Source: Streptococcus pseudopneumoniae (GTDB lineage Bacteria; Bacillota; Bacilli; Lactobacillales; Streptococcaceae). Taken from it: a DNA stretch of 64,000 nucleotides. The notes beneath the pieces were generated by a model that was not told where the DNA came from, ran no database searches, and worked only from the letters and a program-made list of their open reading frames with translations. The stretch spans positions 81,838 through 145,837 of the forward strand of contig NZ_JVFV01000044.1 in assembly GCF_001073085.1 (NCBI RefSeq). Reading direction: 5' to 3'. This document shows, piece after piece, positions 9,567 to 16,954 of this stretch (the first letter of the stretch is position 1; each line of letters opens with the position of its first letter). The translations under genes were made by a program, and so were the position numbers.

Positions 9567-9638
9567 ATGCAAATTGACGATCATCCAGAACCGCACATAC
9601 ACAGCCAATCGCTGATTTGTGTCGTTTTGTCCTTATAA
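9567..9638 (+). CDS. Putative 23-residue regulatory leader peptide of mgtA
   Basis: A short ORF between the M-box and mgtA, with a strong ribosome binding site (AAAGGAGA, AGGAG 7 bases before the ATG). The peptide starts MQIDDHPEPH and ends in a hydrophobic run; the stop is TAA at 9636. Residues 4-9 are rich in Asp, Glu and Pro. Known leader peptides of enterobacterial Mg2+ transporters (MgtL) use such acidic/proline segments, which stall or destabilise ribosomes when Mg2+ is low. The 3' part of this ORF forms one arm of a 15-bp hairpin (9596-9659), so translation would open that hairpin. I infer a translation-sensing role; it could instead be the remnant of a longer gene. Confidence 0.5.
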   Translation: MQIDDHPEPHIHSQSLICVVLSL

Positions 9639-9659
9639 AGTGATTGGTTCCTGTGTATG
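9596..9659 (+). promoter_or_regulatory. Long hairpin overlapping the leader ORF of mgtA
   Basis: The arm CATACACAG-CCAATC (9596-9610) pairs with GATTGG (9642-9647) and CTGTGTATG (9651-9659), leaving a 3-base bulge. The left arm is inside the leader ORF and the right arm is just after its stop codon. A ribosome finishing the ORF would block the left arm. The BOX element starts on the very next base. Confidence 0.6.
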
Positions 9660-9764
9660 ATACTCTTCGAAAATCAAATTCAAACCACGTCAACGTCGCC
9701 TTGCCGTACTCAAGTACAGCCTGCGGCTAGTTTCCTAGTTTGCTCTTCGATTTTCATTGAGTAT
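9660..9764 (+). repeat. BOX element (boxA-boxC), plus orientation
   Basis: About 105 bases, starting atactcttcgaaaatcaaa and ending gattttcattgagtat, with the boxA core CGTCGCCTTGCCGTA. There is no boxB module. Its ends are imperfect inverted repeats (atactcttcg / tgagtat), so the transcribed RNA would fold into a stem. It lies in the 5' leader of mgtA, 32 bases before the start codon. Confidence 0.88.
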
Positions 9765-9796
9765 GAAATCACCATTCATACAGATAGGAGAAGCCA

Positions 9797-12457
9797 ATGA
9801 AAACTACAAAAGAAAGATTAGCAGCAGCTATTCAAACTCCATTTAAAGAGAGTCTAGCTTTTTACCATACAAGTCTAAAAGGCTTAGATTCAGAACAAGT
9901 CGAAGAAAATCGCGACCTATATGGTGAAAACACCATCACCAAGGGTCAAGAGGATTCTATCTTTAAAAAGATTTATGAGTCCATTATCAATCCTTTTACA
10001 ATCATTTTACTTGTGATTGCCTTTATCTCTCTCGTTACAAACGTCTGGCTTGCCAAACCTGGTCAAGAGGATCCAACGACCTCTATCATTATCGTTGTCT
10101 TGGTTTTGATTTCAGGAGGCATCCGTTTTGTCCAAGAATTGCGGAGCGACAAGGCAACAACCAACCTTTCAAAAATGATTGTCAATACTGCAACTGTTAT
10201 TCGTGATGGTCTTGAACAAGAGTTGCCGATCGATGAGTTGGTTGTGGGAGATCTCGTGAAATTGAGTGCTGGAGACATGATTCCAGCAGATGTCATCTTG
10301 TTTGAATCCCGCGACTTTTTCGTTCAACAGTCAGGTTTGACTGGAGAAAGTGATGCAGTCGAAAAGCTTGCTTTAAATAAAGCTACTAATCAAAATGTAG
10401 AGAGTCTTTTAGAAGCAGAATCTTTGGCATTCATGGGGACAAACGTTATCTCAGGAAGTGCCACAGCTATGGTTCTCGCTGTTGGTGATGACACCATGAT
10501 GGGAGCCATCGAGCAGACTCTCAACACCTATGATGAGCCAACTTCTTTTGAACGTGAAATGAACAGCATTTCTTGGCTCTTGATCCGCTTGATGCTTGTC
10601 ATGGTCCCAATCGTGTTTTTCGCAAATGGTTTGACCGATGGTGATTGGCTAGAGGCTGGAGTATTTGCCTTGAGTGTCGGTGTCGGACTGACACCAGAAA
10701 TGCTTCCGATGATTATTACAGCTAGCTTGGCCAAAGGTTCCATTATCATGGCCAAGGAAAAAGTGGTCATCAAAAAACTCAATGCTATTCAAGACTTAGG
10801 AGCGATCGATATCCTATGTACAGATAAAACTGGAACTCTAACGCAAGATGAGATTGTCTTAGAATACCCTTTGGATATCCATGGTGATTTGGATATGGCG
10901 GTCTTAAGAAGAGCTTATCTAAATTCACATTTTCAAACAGGTTTGAAAAACTTGATGGACCGTGCCATTATCAGTAGAACTGAAAAAGAAGCCAAAGAAC
11001 ACGCTATCCTACAAAATCTAGATACCAGTTTTCAAAAAATTGACGAGCTTCCATTTGACTTTGAGCGCAGACGTATGAGTGTTATCGTCAAAGATGACAG
11101 CAATGTTGTTAGTATGGTGACCAAAGGCGCTTTAGAAGAAATGTTGAACATTTCGACACATGTGGAATATCGTGGAGAAATAATCCCTATTACGGAAGGT
11201 ATTCGCCAAGAAGTACTGGCAGAAGTTGGTCAATTAAACCGTCAAGGCTTGCGTGTCTTAGGTGTTGGCTACAAATCAGGTTTACGTGAAGACTATGCCT
11301 ATGCTGTGGATGATGAAAATGATATGATCCTTACGGGTTACCTTGCCTTCTTGGATCCACCAAAACCATCTGCAGCACCCGCTATCCAAGCTTTGCTTGA
11401 GCATGGTGTCAGAACAAAAATTTTAACTGGAGATAACGAAAAAGTAACCCAAGCCATCTGTGAAAAGGTTGGATTGGACGTTGAACATATGCTCTTAGGT
11501 GCTGACATTGATCAAATGACAGACCAAGAATTGGCAGAAGTGGTTGAAAAAGTAACAGTCTTTGCTAAATTGTCACCTGATCAAAAAGCTCGTATCATTC
11601 TACAGTTAAAGAAAAATGGTCACGGTGTTGGTTATATGGGGGACGGTATTAACGACGCTCCATCCATGAAGGTGGCAGATGTCGGTATTTCTGTAGATAC
11701 AGCAGTCGATATCGCCAAGGAAACAGCGGATGTTATCTTGCTAGACAAGGATCTCATGGTTCTTGAAACGGGTATCGTTGAAGGCCGTAAGGTCTACGCC
11801 AACATGACCAAGTACATCAAGATGACCGTTAGTTCAAACTTTGGGAATATCTTCTCACTCCTTGTTGCGAGTATTTTCTTACCATTTTTACCAATGGCCC
11901 CTGTTCATCTCATTGTCCTAAACCTAGTCTATGATTTGTCTTGTGTGGCATTGCCATTTGATAATGTGGATCAAGATTTCCTAAAACAACCCCATACATG
12001 GGAAGCAAAATCCATTACGCGATTTATGGTTTGGATGGGACCAATCTCATCTGTCTTTGATATTTTGACCTTTATCTTCCTCTACTTTATCATTGTTCCT
12101 TTGGTGACTGGCCATCATTATGTTCATGGGTCAGAATCTGCCCTTCAGTTTATTATCTTGTTCCAAACAGGATGGTTCATCGAATCTATGTGGTCTCAAA
12201 CCATGGTCATCCATATGCTTCGTACAGCGAAAGTTCCTTTTGTACAAAGCAGACCAGCTTGGCTTGTGATTTTGATGACACTGGTTGCAGCCTTTTTTGT
12301 AACCAGTCTACCTTATGGACCGCTAGTAAATATCCTTCGTCTAGCACCCTTAGGGCTTCCTTACTTCTTATTCTTAATCTGTATTATTTTCTTGTATATG
12401 TTTAGCGTTACAGTTATTAAGAAATTTTACATTAAGAAGTATAAAGAATGGTTATAG
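9797..12457 (+). CDS. mgtA: Magnesium-translocating P-type ATPase (MgtA-like)
   Basis: An 886-residue P-type ATPase that uses ATP to import Mg2+ across the membrane. Visible in order: cation-ATPase N-terminal domain (15-60), paired helices (62-115), actuator TGES (182-185), helix pair with ALSVGVGLTPEMLP (291-304), phosphorylation site DKTGT (Asp343), nucleotide-binding domain, hinge GDGINDAP, and about six C-terminal helices. The E. coli MgtA has a similar length (898). The AGGAGAAGCC ribosome binding site precedes the ATG. An M-box riboswitch and a leader ORF upstream agree with Mg2+ control. Other divalent cations cannot be excluded, but the riboswitch favours Mg2+. Confidence 0.92.
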   Translation: MKTTKERLAAAIQTPFKESLAFYHTSLKGLDSEQVEENRDLYGENTITKGQEDSIFKKIYESIINPFTIILLVIAFISLVTNVWLAKPGQEDPTTSIIIVVLVLISGGIRFVQELRSDKATTNLSKMIVNTATVIRDGLEQELPIDELVVGDLVKLSAGDMIPADVILFESRDFFVQQSGLTGESDAVEKLALNKATNQNVESLLEAESLAFMGTNVISGSATAMVLAVGDDTMMGAIEQTLNTYDEPTSFEREMNSISWLLIRLMLVMVPIVFFANGLTDGDWLEAGVFALSVGVGLTPEMLPMIITASLAKGSIIMAKEKVVIKKLNAIQDLGAIDILCTDKTGTLTQDEIVLEYPLDIHGDLDMAVLRRAYLNSHFQTGLKNLMDRAIISRTEKEAKEHAILQNLDTSFQKIDELPFDFERRRMSVIVKDDSNVVSMVTKGALEEMLNISTHVEYRGEIIPITEGIRQEVLAEVGQLNRQGLRVLGVGYKSGLREDYAYAVDDENDMILTGYLAFLDPPKPSAAPAIQALLEHGVRTKILTGDNEKVTQAICEKVGLDVEHMLLGADIDQMTDQELAEVVEKVTVFAKLSPDQKARIILQLKKNGHGVGYMGDGINDAPSMKVADVGISVDTAVDIAKETADVILLDKDLMVLETGIVEGRKVYANMTKYIKMTVSSNFGNIFSLLVASIFLPFLPMAPVHLIVLNLVYDLSCVALPFDNVDQDFLKQPHTWEAKSITRFMVWMGPISSVFDILTFIFLYFIIVPLVTGHHYVHGSESALQFIILFQTGWFIESMWSQTMVIHMLRTAKVPFVQSRPAWLVILMTLVAAFFVTSLPYGPLVNILRLAPLGLPYFLFLICIIFLYMFSVTVIKKFYIKKYKEWL

Positions 12458-12542
12458 TTCGTATTTTGTCAAGAAAAAAGTTCAAAAATTGCCAAAAAAG
12501 TTAAAATTTTTTAAAAATAGGTCGCAAGTCCGATGTTTTTTA

Positions 12543-12551
12543 TGGTATAAT
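12543..12551 (+). promoter_or_regulatory. Extended -10 promoter of spx
   Basis: TGGTATAAT, an extended -10, 41 bases before the spx ATG. No clear -35. A/T-rich sequence upstream (12480-12520) holds no gene and only weak T-rich pairing, so no firm mgtA terminator was found. Confidence 0.65.
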
Positions 12552-12592
12552 AGTCTAAACTGATAGTAACATGTAGCGAAAGGGGTAGGTAC

Positions 12593-12991
12593 ATGATCAA
12601 AATTTATACAGTCTCAAGTTGTACTAGCTGTAAAAAAGCGAAGACCTGGCTCAATGCCCACCAGTTAAGTTATAAAGAACAAAACCTCGGTAAGGAAGGA
12701 ATTTCGAGAGAAGAACTACTTGATATTTTGACAAAAACAGACAATGGAATTGCAAGTATCGTATCATCGAAAAATCGTTACGCAAAGGCCCTTGGTGTTG
12801 ATATCGAAGATTTGAGTGTGAATGAAGTGCTCAACCTGATTATGGAAACACCACGTATCTTGAAAAGTCCGATTCTTGTAGATGAGAAACGCCTACAAGT
12901 CGGCTATAAAGAAGACGATATCCGTGCCTTTTTGCCACGCTCTGTCCGTAATGTGGAAAATGCAGAAGCGCGCTTACGTGCGGCTCTATAA
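12593..12991 (+). CDS. spx: Spx/ArsC family transcriptional regulator
   Basis: A 132-residue Spx-type protein. The redox CxxC switch is Cys10-Cys13 (SSCTSC), the thioredoxin-like core follows, and the RILKSPILVDEKRLQVGYKEDDIRAFLPR segment is typical. Spx binds the RNA polymerase alpha C-terminal domain and redirects transcription during thiol and cell-wall stress. Streptococci carry two paralogues; the locus next to ireB-ruvX matches the second copy (SpxA2 type), but I cannot prove which from sequence alone. The ribosome binding site is AAAGGGGTAGG. Confidence 0.92.
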   Translation: MIKIYTVSSCTSCKKAKTWLNAHQLSYKEQNLGKEGISREELLDILTKTDNGIASIVSSKNRYAKALGVDIEDLSVNEVLNLIMETPRILKSPILVDEKRLQVGYKEDDIRAFLPRSVRNVENAEARLRAAL

Positions 12992-12997
12992 AACATC

Positions 12998-13022
12998 AAG
13001 GCTGGGAGTGACTCCTGGCCTT
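12998..13022 (+). terminator. Hairpin after spx, weak terminator
   Basis: An 11-bp stem AAGGCTGGGAG / CTCCTGGCCTT with a 3-base loop and two G-U pairs. It is followed by ttctctaatattt, a poor U-tract, so read-through into the next lipoprotein gene is likely. Confidence 0.55.
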
Positions 13023-13057
13023 CTCTAATATTTAAATTGGATAACATGTGAGGATTT

Positions 13058-13630
13058 ATGAAAAAGTTAGTCATTGGAACATTCGCAGCACTATTTTTGC
13101 TCGTTGGATGTGGTCAGAAAAAAGAAACAGCAGCTTCAACTACTGAGAGTTCTCAAGAAGCTCTACAGTCAACCTTGCCCGTATTAGAAAATGCAACCAA
13201 AAATACAGTTGTTACTAAGACCTTGGTTTTGCCAGCTGATGAGAGTGGAGCACAGCAAACTCAAATCATTACTTACAAAGGCAATCAATTTTTAAGCTTG
13301 ACAATTCAGCAGAAACGTCCTGTATCAGAAGATTTAAAAAATTATATTTCTGAACGTGGATTAGACGAAGCTAAAAAAGCTCTTAAAGAAGCTGAGGACA
13401 AGGATGAGTCTGTTCAAGCAGCTCGAAAAATTTCAGGCTTTACCATTGAAACGACTCTTTTAAATGAGAAAGAAATGGAAACCAAGACTAGCTATGATTT
13501 CCAAACACTGGATCTCAAAAAAGCAAGTGAAAACGAATACTTGAAGAATGTTGGACTGGAAAATCTATTGAAAAACGAACCAGAGGACTATATTGCTAAT
13601 CGTGTTGCAAATGGGGCAACAGTCCAGTAG
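13058..13630 (+). CDS. DUF1307 (YehR-like) lipoprotein
   Basis: A 190-residue lipoprotein. A short basic N-terminus, a hydrophobic stretch and the lipobox LLVGC (Cys19) give a type II signal peptide. A Ser/Thr/Glu-rich linker follows, then a domain resembling DUF1307/YehR. Function is unknown. AATGTGAGGA gives a GTGAGGA ribosome binding site. It lies between spx and ireB; a promoter just upstream of ireB suggests it ends a separate transcript. Confidence 0.8.
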   Translation: MKKLVIGTFAALFLLVGCGQKKETAASTTESSQEALQSTLPVLENATKNTVVTKTLVLPADESGAQQTQIITYKGNQFLSLTIQQKRPVSEDLKNYISERGLDEAKKALKEAEDKDESVQAARKISGFTIETTLLNEKEMETKTSYDFQTLDLKKASENEYLKNVGLENLLKNEPEDYIANRVANGATVQ

Positions 13631-13690
13631 AAAGTCATAGAAAATCAACAGAATCAGACTGTGTGATTTGTAGAACGACCGTGAATGTGC

Positions 13691-13696
13691 TATAAT
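13691..13696 (+). promoter_or_regulatory. -10 element of the ireB-ruvX-DUF1292 operon
   Basis: TATAAT preceded by gtgc, 31 bases before the ireB ATG. A possible -35 (TAGAAC, 13670-13675) is weak. Confidence 0.55.
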
Positions 13697-13726
13697 AGTA
13701 CTATTCTAAGGAAAGAGGGTGTTAGA

Positions 13727-13993
13727 ATGGGATTTACTGAAGAAACCGTACGTTTTAAATTGGACGATTCCAATAAAAAAGAAATCAGTGAAACATTGAC
13801 AGATGTCTATGCTTCTTTGAATGAAAAGGGCTATAACCCTATTAACCAGATCGTGGGCTATGTTCTCAGTGGAGACCCAGCTTACGTTCCTCGTTATAAC
13901 AATGCACGAAATCAAATCCGTAAGTATGAGCGAGATGAAATCGTTGAAGAACTGGTTCGCTACTACCTTAAAGGACAAGGAGTCGATCTATAA
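13727..13993 (+). CDS. IreB family regulatory phosphoprotein
   Basis: An 88-residue protein of the DUF965/IreB family. In Enterococcus faecalis IreB is phosphorylated on N-terminal threonines by the PASTA kinase IreK and lowers cephalosporin resistance. The matching threonines are present here: Thr4 and Thr7 in [10 protein letters not shown]. The rest is a compact helical domain ([20 protein letters not shown] is the family hallmark). I chose the ATG at 13727, after AGAGGGTG, not an upstream start that would run through the -10 element. It lies 3 bases before ruvX. Confidence 0.9.
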   Translation: MGFTEETVRFKLDDSNKKEISETLTDVYASLNEKGYNPINQIVGYVLSGDPAYVPRYNNARNQIRKYERDEIVEELVRYYLKGQGVDL

Positions 13994-13996
13994 TCT

Positions 13997-14416
13997 ATGA
14001 GAATTATGGGATTGGACGTTGGTTCCAAAACGGTAGGAGTAGCGATTAGCGATCCGTTAGGTTTTACGGCACAAGGGCTTGAAATCATCCAAATCAATGA
14101 AGAACAGGGAGAGTTCGGTTTTGAACGCCTCAAGGAACTGGTTACTACCTATAAGGTAGACCGTTTTGTTGTTGGTTTGCCTAAAAACATGAACAATACC
14201 AGTGGACCGCGGGTAGAAGCCAGTCAAGCCTATGGGGCTAAACTAGAAGAACTCTTTGGTCTACCAGTAGAGTATCAAGATGAACGCCTAACTACGGTCG
14301 CTGCAGAGCGTATGTTGATTGAGCAAGCGGATATTAGTCGTAATAAGCGTAAAAAAGTTATTGATAAACTAGCCGCTCAGTTGATTTTGCAAAATTATTT
14401 AGATAGAAAATTTTAA
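13997..14416 (+). CDS. ruvX: YqgF/RuvX family putative Holliday junction resolvase / pre-16S rRNA nuclease
   Basis: A 139-residue RNase H-like fold protein. The first catalytic Asp is in [13 protein letters not shown] (Asp7); further acidic residues are in YQDERLTT and KKVIDKLAA. YqgF proteins have been shown to process the 16S rRNA 5' end in E. coli and to cut Holliday junctions in other systems. It lies 3 bases after ireB and 15 before the DUF1292 gene, a conserved three-gene operon in streptococci. No separate ribosome binding site is strong; GGAGTCGATCTATAATCT overlaps the ireB end, so coupling is likely. Confidence 0.93.
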   Translation: MRIMGLDVGSKTVGVAISDPLGFTAQGLEIIQINEEQGEFGFERLKELVTTYKVDRFVVGLPKNMNNTSGPRVEASQAYGAKLEELFGLPVEYQDERLTTVAAERMLIEQADISRNKRKKVIDKLAAQLILQNYLDRKF

Positions 14417-14431
14417 GACAGAGGAGAAACT

Positions 14432-14737
14432 ATGTCACACGATCACAACCACGATCACGAAGAACGTGAACTTATTACACTTGTAGATGAGCAAGGAAAC
14501 GAAACTTTGTTTGAAATCCTTTTGACCATTGACGGAAAAGAAGAATTTGGTAAAAACTATGTTCTTCTTGTACCAGTTAACGCAGAAGAAGATGAAAACG
14601 GCGAAGTCGAAATCCAAGCTTATTCATTCATCGAAAACGAAGATGGAACAGAAGGCGAATTGCAACCAATCCCTGAAGATTCAGAAGATGAATGGAACAT
14701 GATTGAAGAAGTCTTCAACAGCTTTATGGAGGAGTAA
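14432..14737 (+). CDS. DUF1292 family protein
   Basis: A 101-residue very acidic protein of the DUF1292 (YrzB-like) family, unknown function. It begins with a His/Asp stretch ([12 protein letters not shown]) that could bind a metal ion, followed by the conserved core [19 protein letters not shown] and an acidic tail. The ribosome binding site is GAGGAG. It is the last gene of the ireB-ruvX operon; a hairpin starts inside its stop codon. Confidence 0.88.
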   Translation: MSHDHNHDHEERELITLVDEQGNETLFEILLTIDGKEEFGKNYVLLVPVNAEEDENGEVEIQAYSFIENEDGTEGELQPIPEDSEDEWNMIEEVFNSFMEE

Positions 14738-14963
14738 AAACATCCAGTGGATGTTTTTACCCCAACTCCCAGAAACTGGAGAGAGTTGGAACGTCCAGTG
14801 GACGTTTTTAGCCTGACGCTAAAAATAAAAACCGTCAGTAAGTTCGGGGGATGTTTTTAGCCCAGCTCCTTGAATTAAGAGAGAGCGGGTAAGTCTGGGA
14901 GACTGTATCAGCCCAACTCAGAAATTGGGAAGAGTTGGAATGTCCAGTGGACGTTTTTAGCCC
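14736..14963 (+). repeat. Cluster of repeated terminator-like hairpins
   Basis: A core of the form gtcc-agt-ggac followed by gtttttagcc recurs: catccagtggatgttttta (14741-14759), acgtccagtggacgttttt (14791-14809), a half copy ggatgtttttagcc (14849-14862) and gtccagtggacgtttttag (14942-14960). Between copies lies a second inverted pair, CCAACTC...GAGTTGG (14762-14789 and 14913-14938). Each core is a short stem with a T-run, so each resembles an intrinsic terminator. CTGACG / CGTCAG (14813-14838) and AGTCT-ggg-AGACT (14892-14904) are further stems. No gene is seen in this 317-base gap. Confidence 0.75.
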
Positions 14964-15004
14964 GTATTGAAATAAAATATAGCTAAGTACTAGCTAATTC
15001 AGTG

Positions 15005-15032
15005 AAAAGCGAAGAGAATCTTCGCTTTTTTG
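15005..15032 (+). terminator. Intrinsic terminator upstream of folC
   Basis: AAAAGCGAAGA-gaa-TCTTCGCTTTT followed by TT, an 11-bp perfect stem. It closes the hairpin-repeat cluster 23 bases before the folC start. folC would need read-through or a promoter inside 14960-15004 (tatagctaagtac-like weak -10); none is convincing. Confidence 0.85.
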
Positions 15033-15054
15033 TTAAGGATTAAGGAGATTAAGC

Positions 15055-16293
15055 GTGTTTGAAGTAGAAAAATGGCTTCATAGTCGAATCGGTTTGAATT
15101 TTAGATCAGGTTTGGGGCGTATGCAGAAGGCAGTAGATTTGTTGGGAAATCCTGAGGAATTTTACCCCATTATCCATGTTACAGGAACTAATGGCAAGGG
15201 GTCAACCATTGCCTTTATGAGAGAACTCTTTGTTTCTCATGGTAAGAAGGTGGGGACCTTTACTTCACCCCATATTGTTAGCATCCATGATCGGATTTGT
15301 ATCAATGGTCAACCCATATCGGACGCAGACTTTATCCGTTTGGCAAATCAAGTTAAGGAAATGGAGCAAAGGCTTCTAGAAACCCACGATCAGCTATCTT
15401 TTTTTGAATTGTTAACTGTGATTGCTTTGCTTTATTTTAAAGAACAAGGGGTGGATCTAGTTCTATTAGAAGTTGGAATTGGTGGCTTGCTTGACACGAC
15501 CAATGTGGTGACTGGAGAGATTGCAGTTATTACTTCAATCGGCCTAGATCATCAGGAGACCTTGGGCAATAGTCTGGAAGAAATCGCTGAACAGAAAGCA
15601 GGAATTTTTAAGCCAGAAAGAGCAGCAGTGATTGCAAACTTAGCTCCTGAAGCCCAGCTCGTTTGTCAAAAGATAGCAGAAGATTTAGATGTAACTCTCT
15701 ACCAAGCTGACCGAGATTTTTCTTTCAAATCAGGACATTTTTCTTCTTCTCTAGCGGATTTGACCCAATTAAAACTAGGATTGGAAGGAGCTTATCAAGA
15801 GGAGAATGCTGCCCTTGCTTTGCAGGCATTTCTGTTGTTTATGACAGAGAGAGGTGAAAAGGTCAATGAGGAGTCTATCCGGCGTGCTTTGAAAATAACC
15901 AGTTGGGCTGGGCGTCTAGAACCTGTTACGGAGCACATTTATCTAGATGGTGCCCACAATCTACCAGCCTTGGAGCGGTTAGTTGAATTTATCCAGGAAA
16001 AAATTCAGCAAGGTTATCAACCTCAAATCCTTTTTGGAGCTTTAAAGCGTAAAGATTACAGTGGCATGCTTGGTTATCTGACAGATCATTTACCTGATAC
16101 AGCTCTCTATGTGACGAGTTTTGACTATCAGGGATCTTTGGAGGAGCAAGATTTGAGCGACTATCATAGAGTTGCTTCCTATCGAGATTTTATAGATGAT
16201 TTTGAAAAGTCTGCAGGTGAGAAAGACTTACTGTTTGTTACAGGTTCCCTCTATTTTATATCTGAAGTTCGTGCCTACCTTATAAAAACATAG
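15055..16293 (+). CDS. folC: Folylpolyglutamate synthase / dihydrofolate synthase
   Basis: A 412-residue FolC-type ligase that adds glutamate to folates (and may make dihydrofolate). The P-loop GTNGKGST (about 44-51) and the Mur-ligase-like central domain (TSIGLDHQETLGNSLEEIAEQKAGI) are clear, and the C-terminal domain contains LDGAHN. The start is GTG at 15055 (MFEVEKWLHSR), after AAGGAGATTAAGC. Length is typical of streptococcal FolC. Confidence 0.93.
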   Translation: MFEVEKWLHSRIGLNFRSGLGRMQKAVDLLGNPEEFYPIIHVTGTNGKGSTIAFMRELFVSHGKKVGTFTSPHIVSIHDRICINGQPISDADFIRLANQVKEMEQRLLETHDQLSFFELLTVIALLYFKEQGVDLVLLEVGIGGLLDTTNVVTGEIAVITSIGLDHQETLGNSLEEIAEQKAGIFKPERAAVIANLAPEAQLVCQKIAEDLDVTLYQADRDFSFKSGHFSSSLADLTQLKLGLEGAYQEENAALALQAFLLFMTERGEKVNEESIRRALKITSWAGRLEPVTEHIYLDGAHNLPALERLVEFIQEKIQQGYQPQILFGALKRKDYSGMLGYLTDHLPDTALYVTSFDYQGSLEEQDLSDYHRVASYRDFIDDFEKSAGEKDLLFVTGSLYFISEVRAYLIKT

Positions 16294-16301
16294 TTGCTTG
16301 A

Positions 16302-16330
16302 TTGACCTTGTTTCCTTTATTTGATATAGT
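16302..16330 (+). promoter_or_regulatory. Sigma-A promoter of the 16389 lipoprotein gene
   Basis: -35 TTGACC (16302-16307), 17-base spacer, -10 TATAGT (16325-16330). It lies immediately after folC. Confidence 0.75.
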
Positions 16331-16388
16331 ATAAGTAGAATAGTTCTGCAGTTTTTCTGCCTTTAGCTCCTGAAAGAAAGGAGACATT

Positions 16389-16826
16389 ATGTCACTAAAA
16401 AAATTTACACTTTCTCTTGCTACTGTAGCAAGTCTTAGTCTTTTAGTTGCTTGTTCGGCAACAACGAAGCCGACACCTTCATCCCAAGCAAGCACTAGCT
16501 CTGAAGCGAGCACTAGTCAAGTATCAGAAACCAGTGCTTCTAGTTCTACTACTAGTGCAAAGACTGACGCAACTACTAATATAGATGGGACCTATAAGGG
16601 CCAAGACGAGGGTGATAGCATTACTCTTGTAGTCACTGGAAATACCGGAACGTGGACAGAAGTTGAAGCGAACGGAGATCAAGAGGTTAAGAAGGTGACC
16701 TTCGAACCAGAAAATCAGAGAGTCTTTATTGGAGACGATATCAAGATTTATGTGGCAGAAGAGAACCAGATTATTATCGATGACATGGACCGCGAGGCTT
16801 CAGATCGTATCGTTTTAAAGAAATAG
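16389..16826 (+). CDS. Hypothetical lipoprotein with Ser/Thr-rich linker
   Basis: A 145-residue secreted lipoprotein. The signal peptide ends in the lipobox LLVAC (Cys22). A 40-residue Ser/Thr/Ala-rich linker follows (SSQASTSSEASTSQ), likely spanning the cell wall. A compact C-terminal beta-rich domain of about 75 residues runs from DGTYKGQDEGDSITL to the end. I recognise similar pneumococcal lipoproteins but no known function. It has its own promoter, an AAAGGAG ribosome binding site and its own terminator, so it is monocistronic. Confidence 0.8.
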   Translation: MSLKKFTLSLATVASLSLLVACSATTKPTPSSQASTSSEASTSQVSETSASSSTTSAKTDATTNIDGTYKGQDEGDSITLVVTGNTGTWTEVEANGDQEVKKVTFEPENQRVFIGDDIKIYVAEENQIIIDDMDREASDRIVLKK

Positions 16827-16839
16827 ACATCATTTGTTG

Positions 16840-16877
16840 GGATTTGGATCTGTAAAAGACGGATTCAAATCCTTTTT
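16840..16877 (+). terminator. Intrinsic terminator of the 16389 lipoprotein gene
   Basis: GGATTTG (16840-16846) pairs with CAAATCC (16866-16872) and the stem extends inward with G-U pairs; TTTTT follows. Confidence 0.8.
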
Positions 16878-16891
16878 CATTAACTTTGAGC

Positions 16892-16943
16892 TCAAAAAAA
16901 TTCCATACTCTTAAGGTAGCTAATGTCTACCCCAAAAGTATAG
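16892..16943 (-). terminator. Intrinsic terminator of the HAD phosphatase gene
   Basis: On the minus strand, ATACTTTT-(ggGGTAG-acattag-CTACC)-aaGAGTAT is followed by ggaattttttt. The stem has one mismatch. It lies 12 bases past the stop of the HAD gene. Confidence 0.7.
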
Positions 16944-16954
16944 AATGAGTGAAA

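Noticed and set aside
9660..9764. RUP element instead of BOX
   Set aside because: The internal CGTCGCCTTGCCGTA core and the end gattttcattgagtat are boxA and boxC; length 105 also fits BOX without boxB.
14736..14963. CRISPR array
   Set aside because: The repeats are short, imperfect, palindromic with T-runs, and irregularly spaced; no cas genes are in the window.
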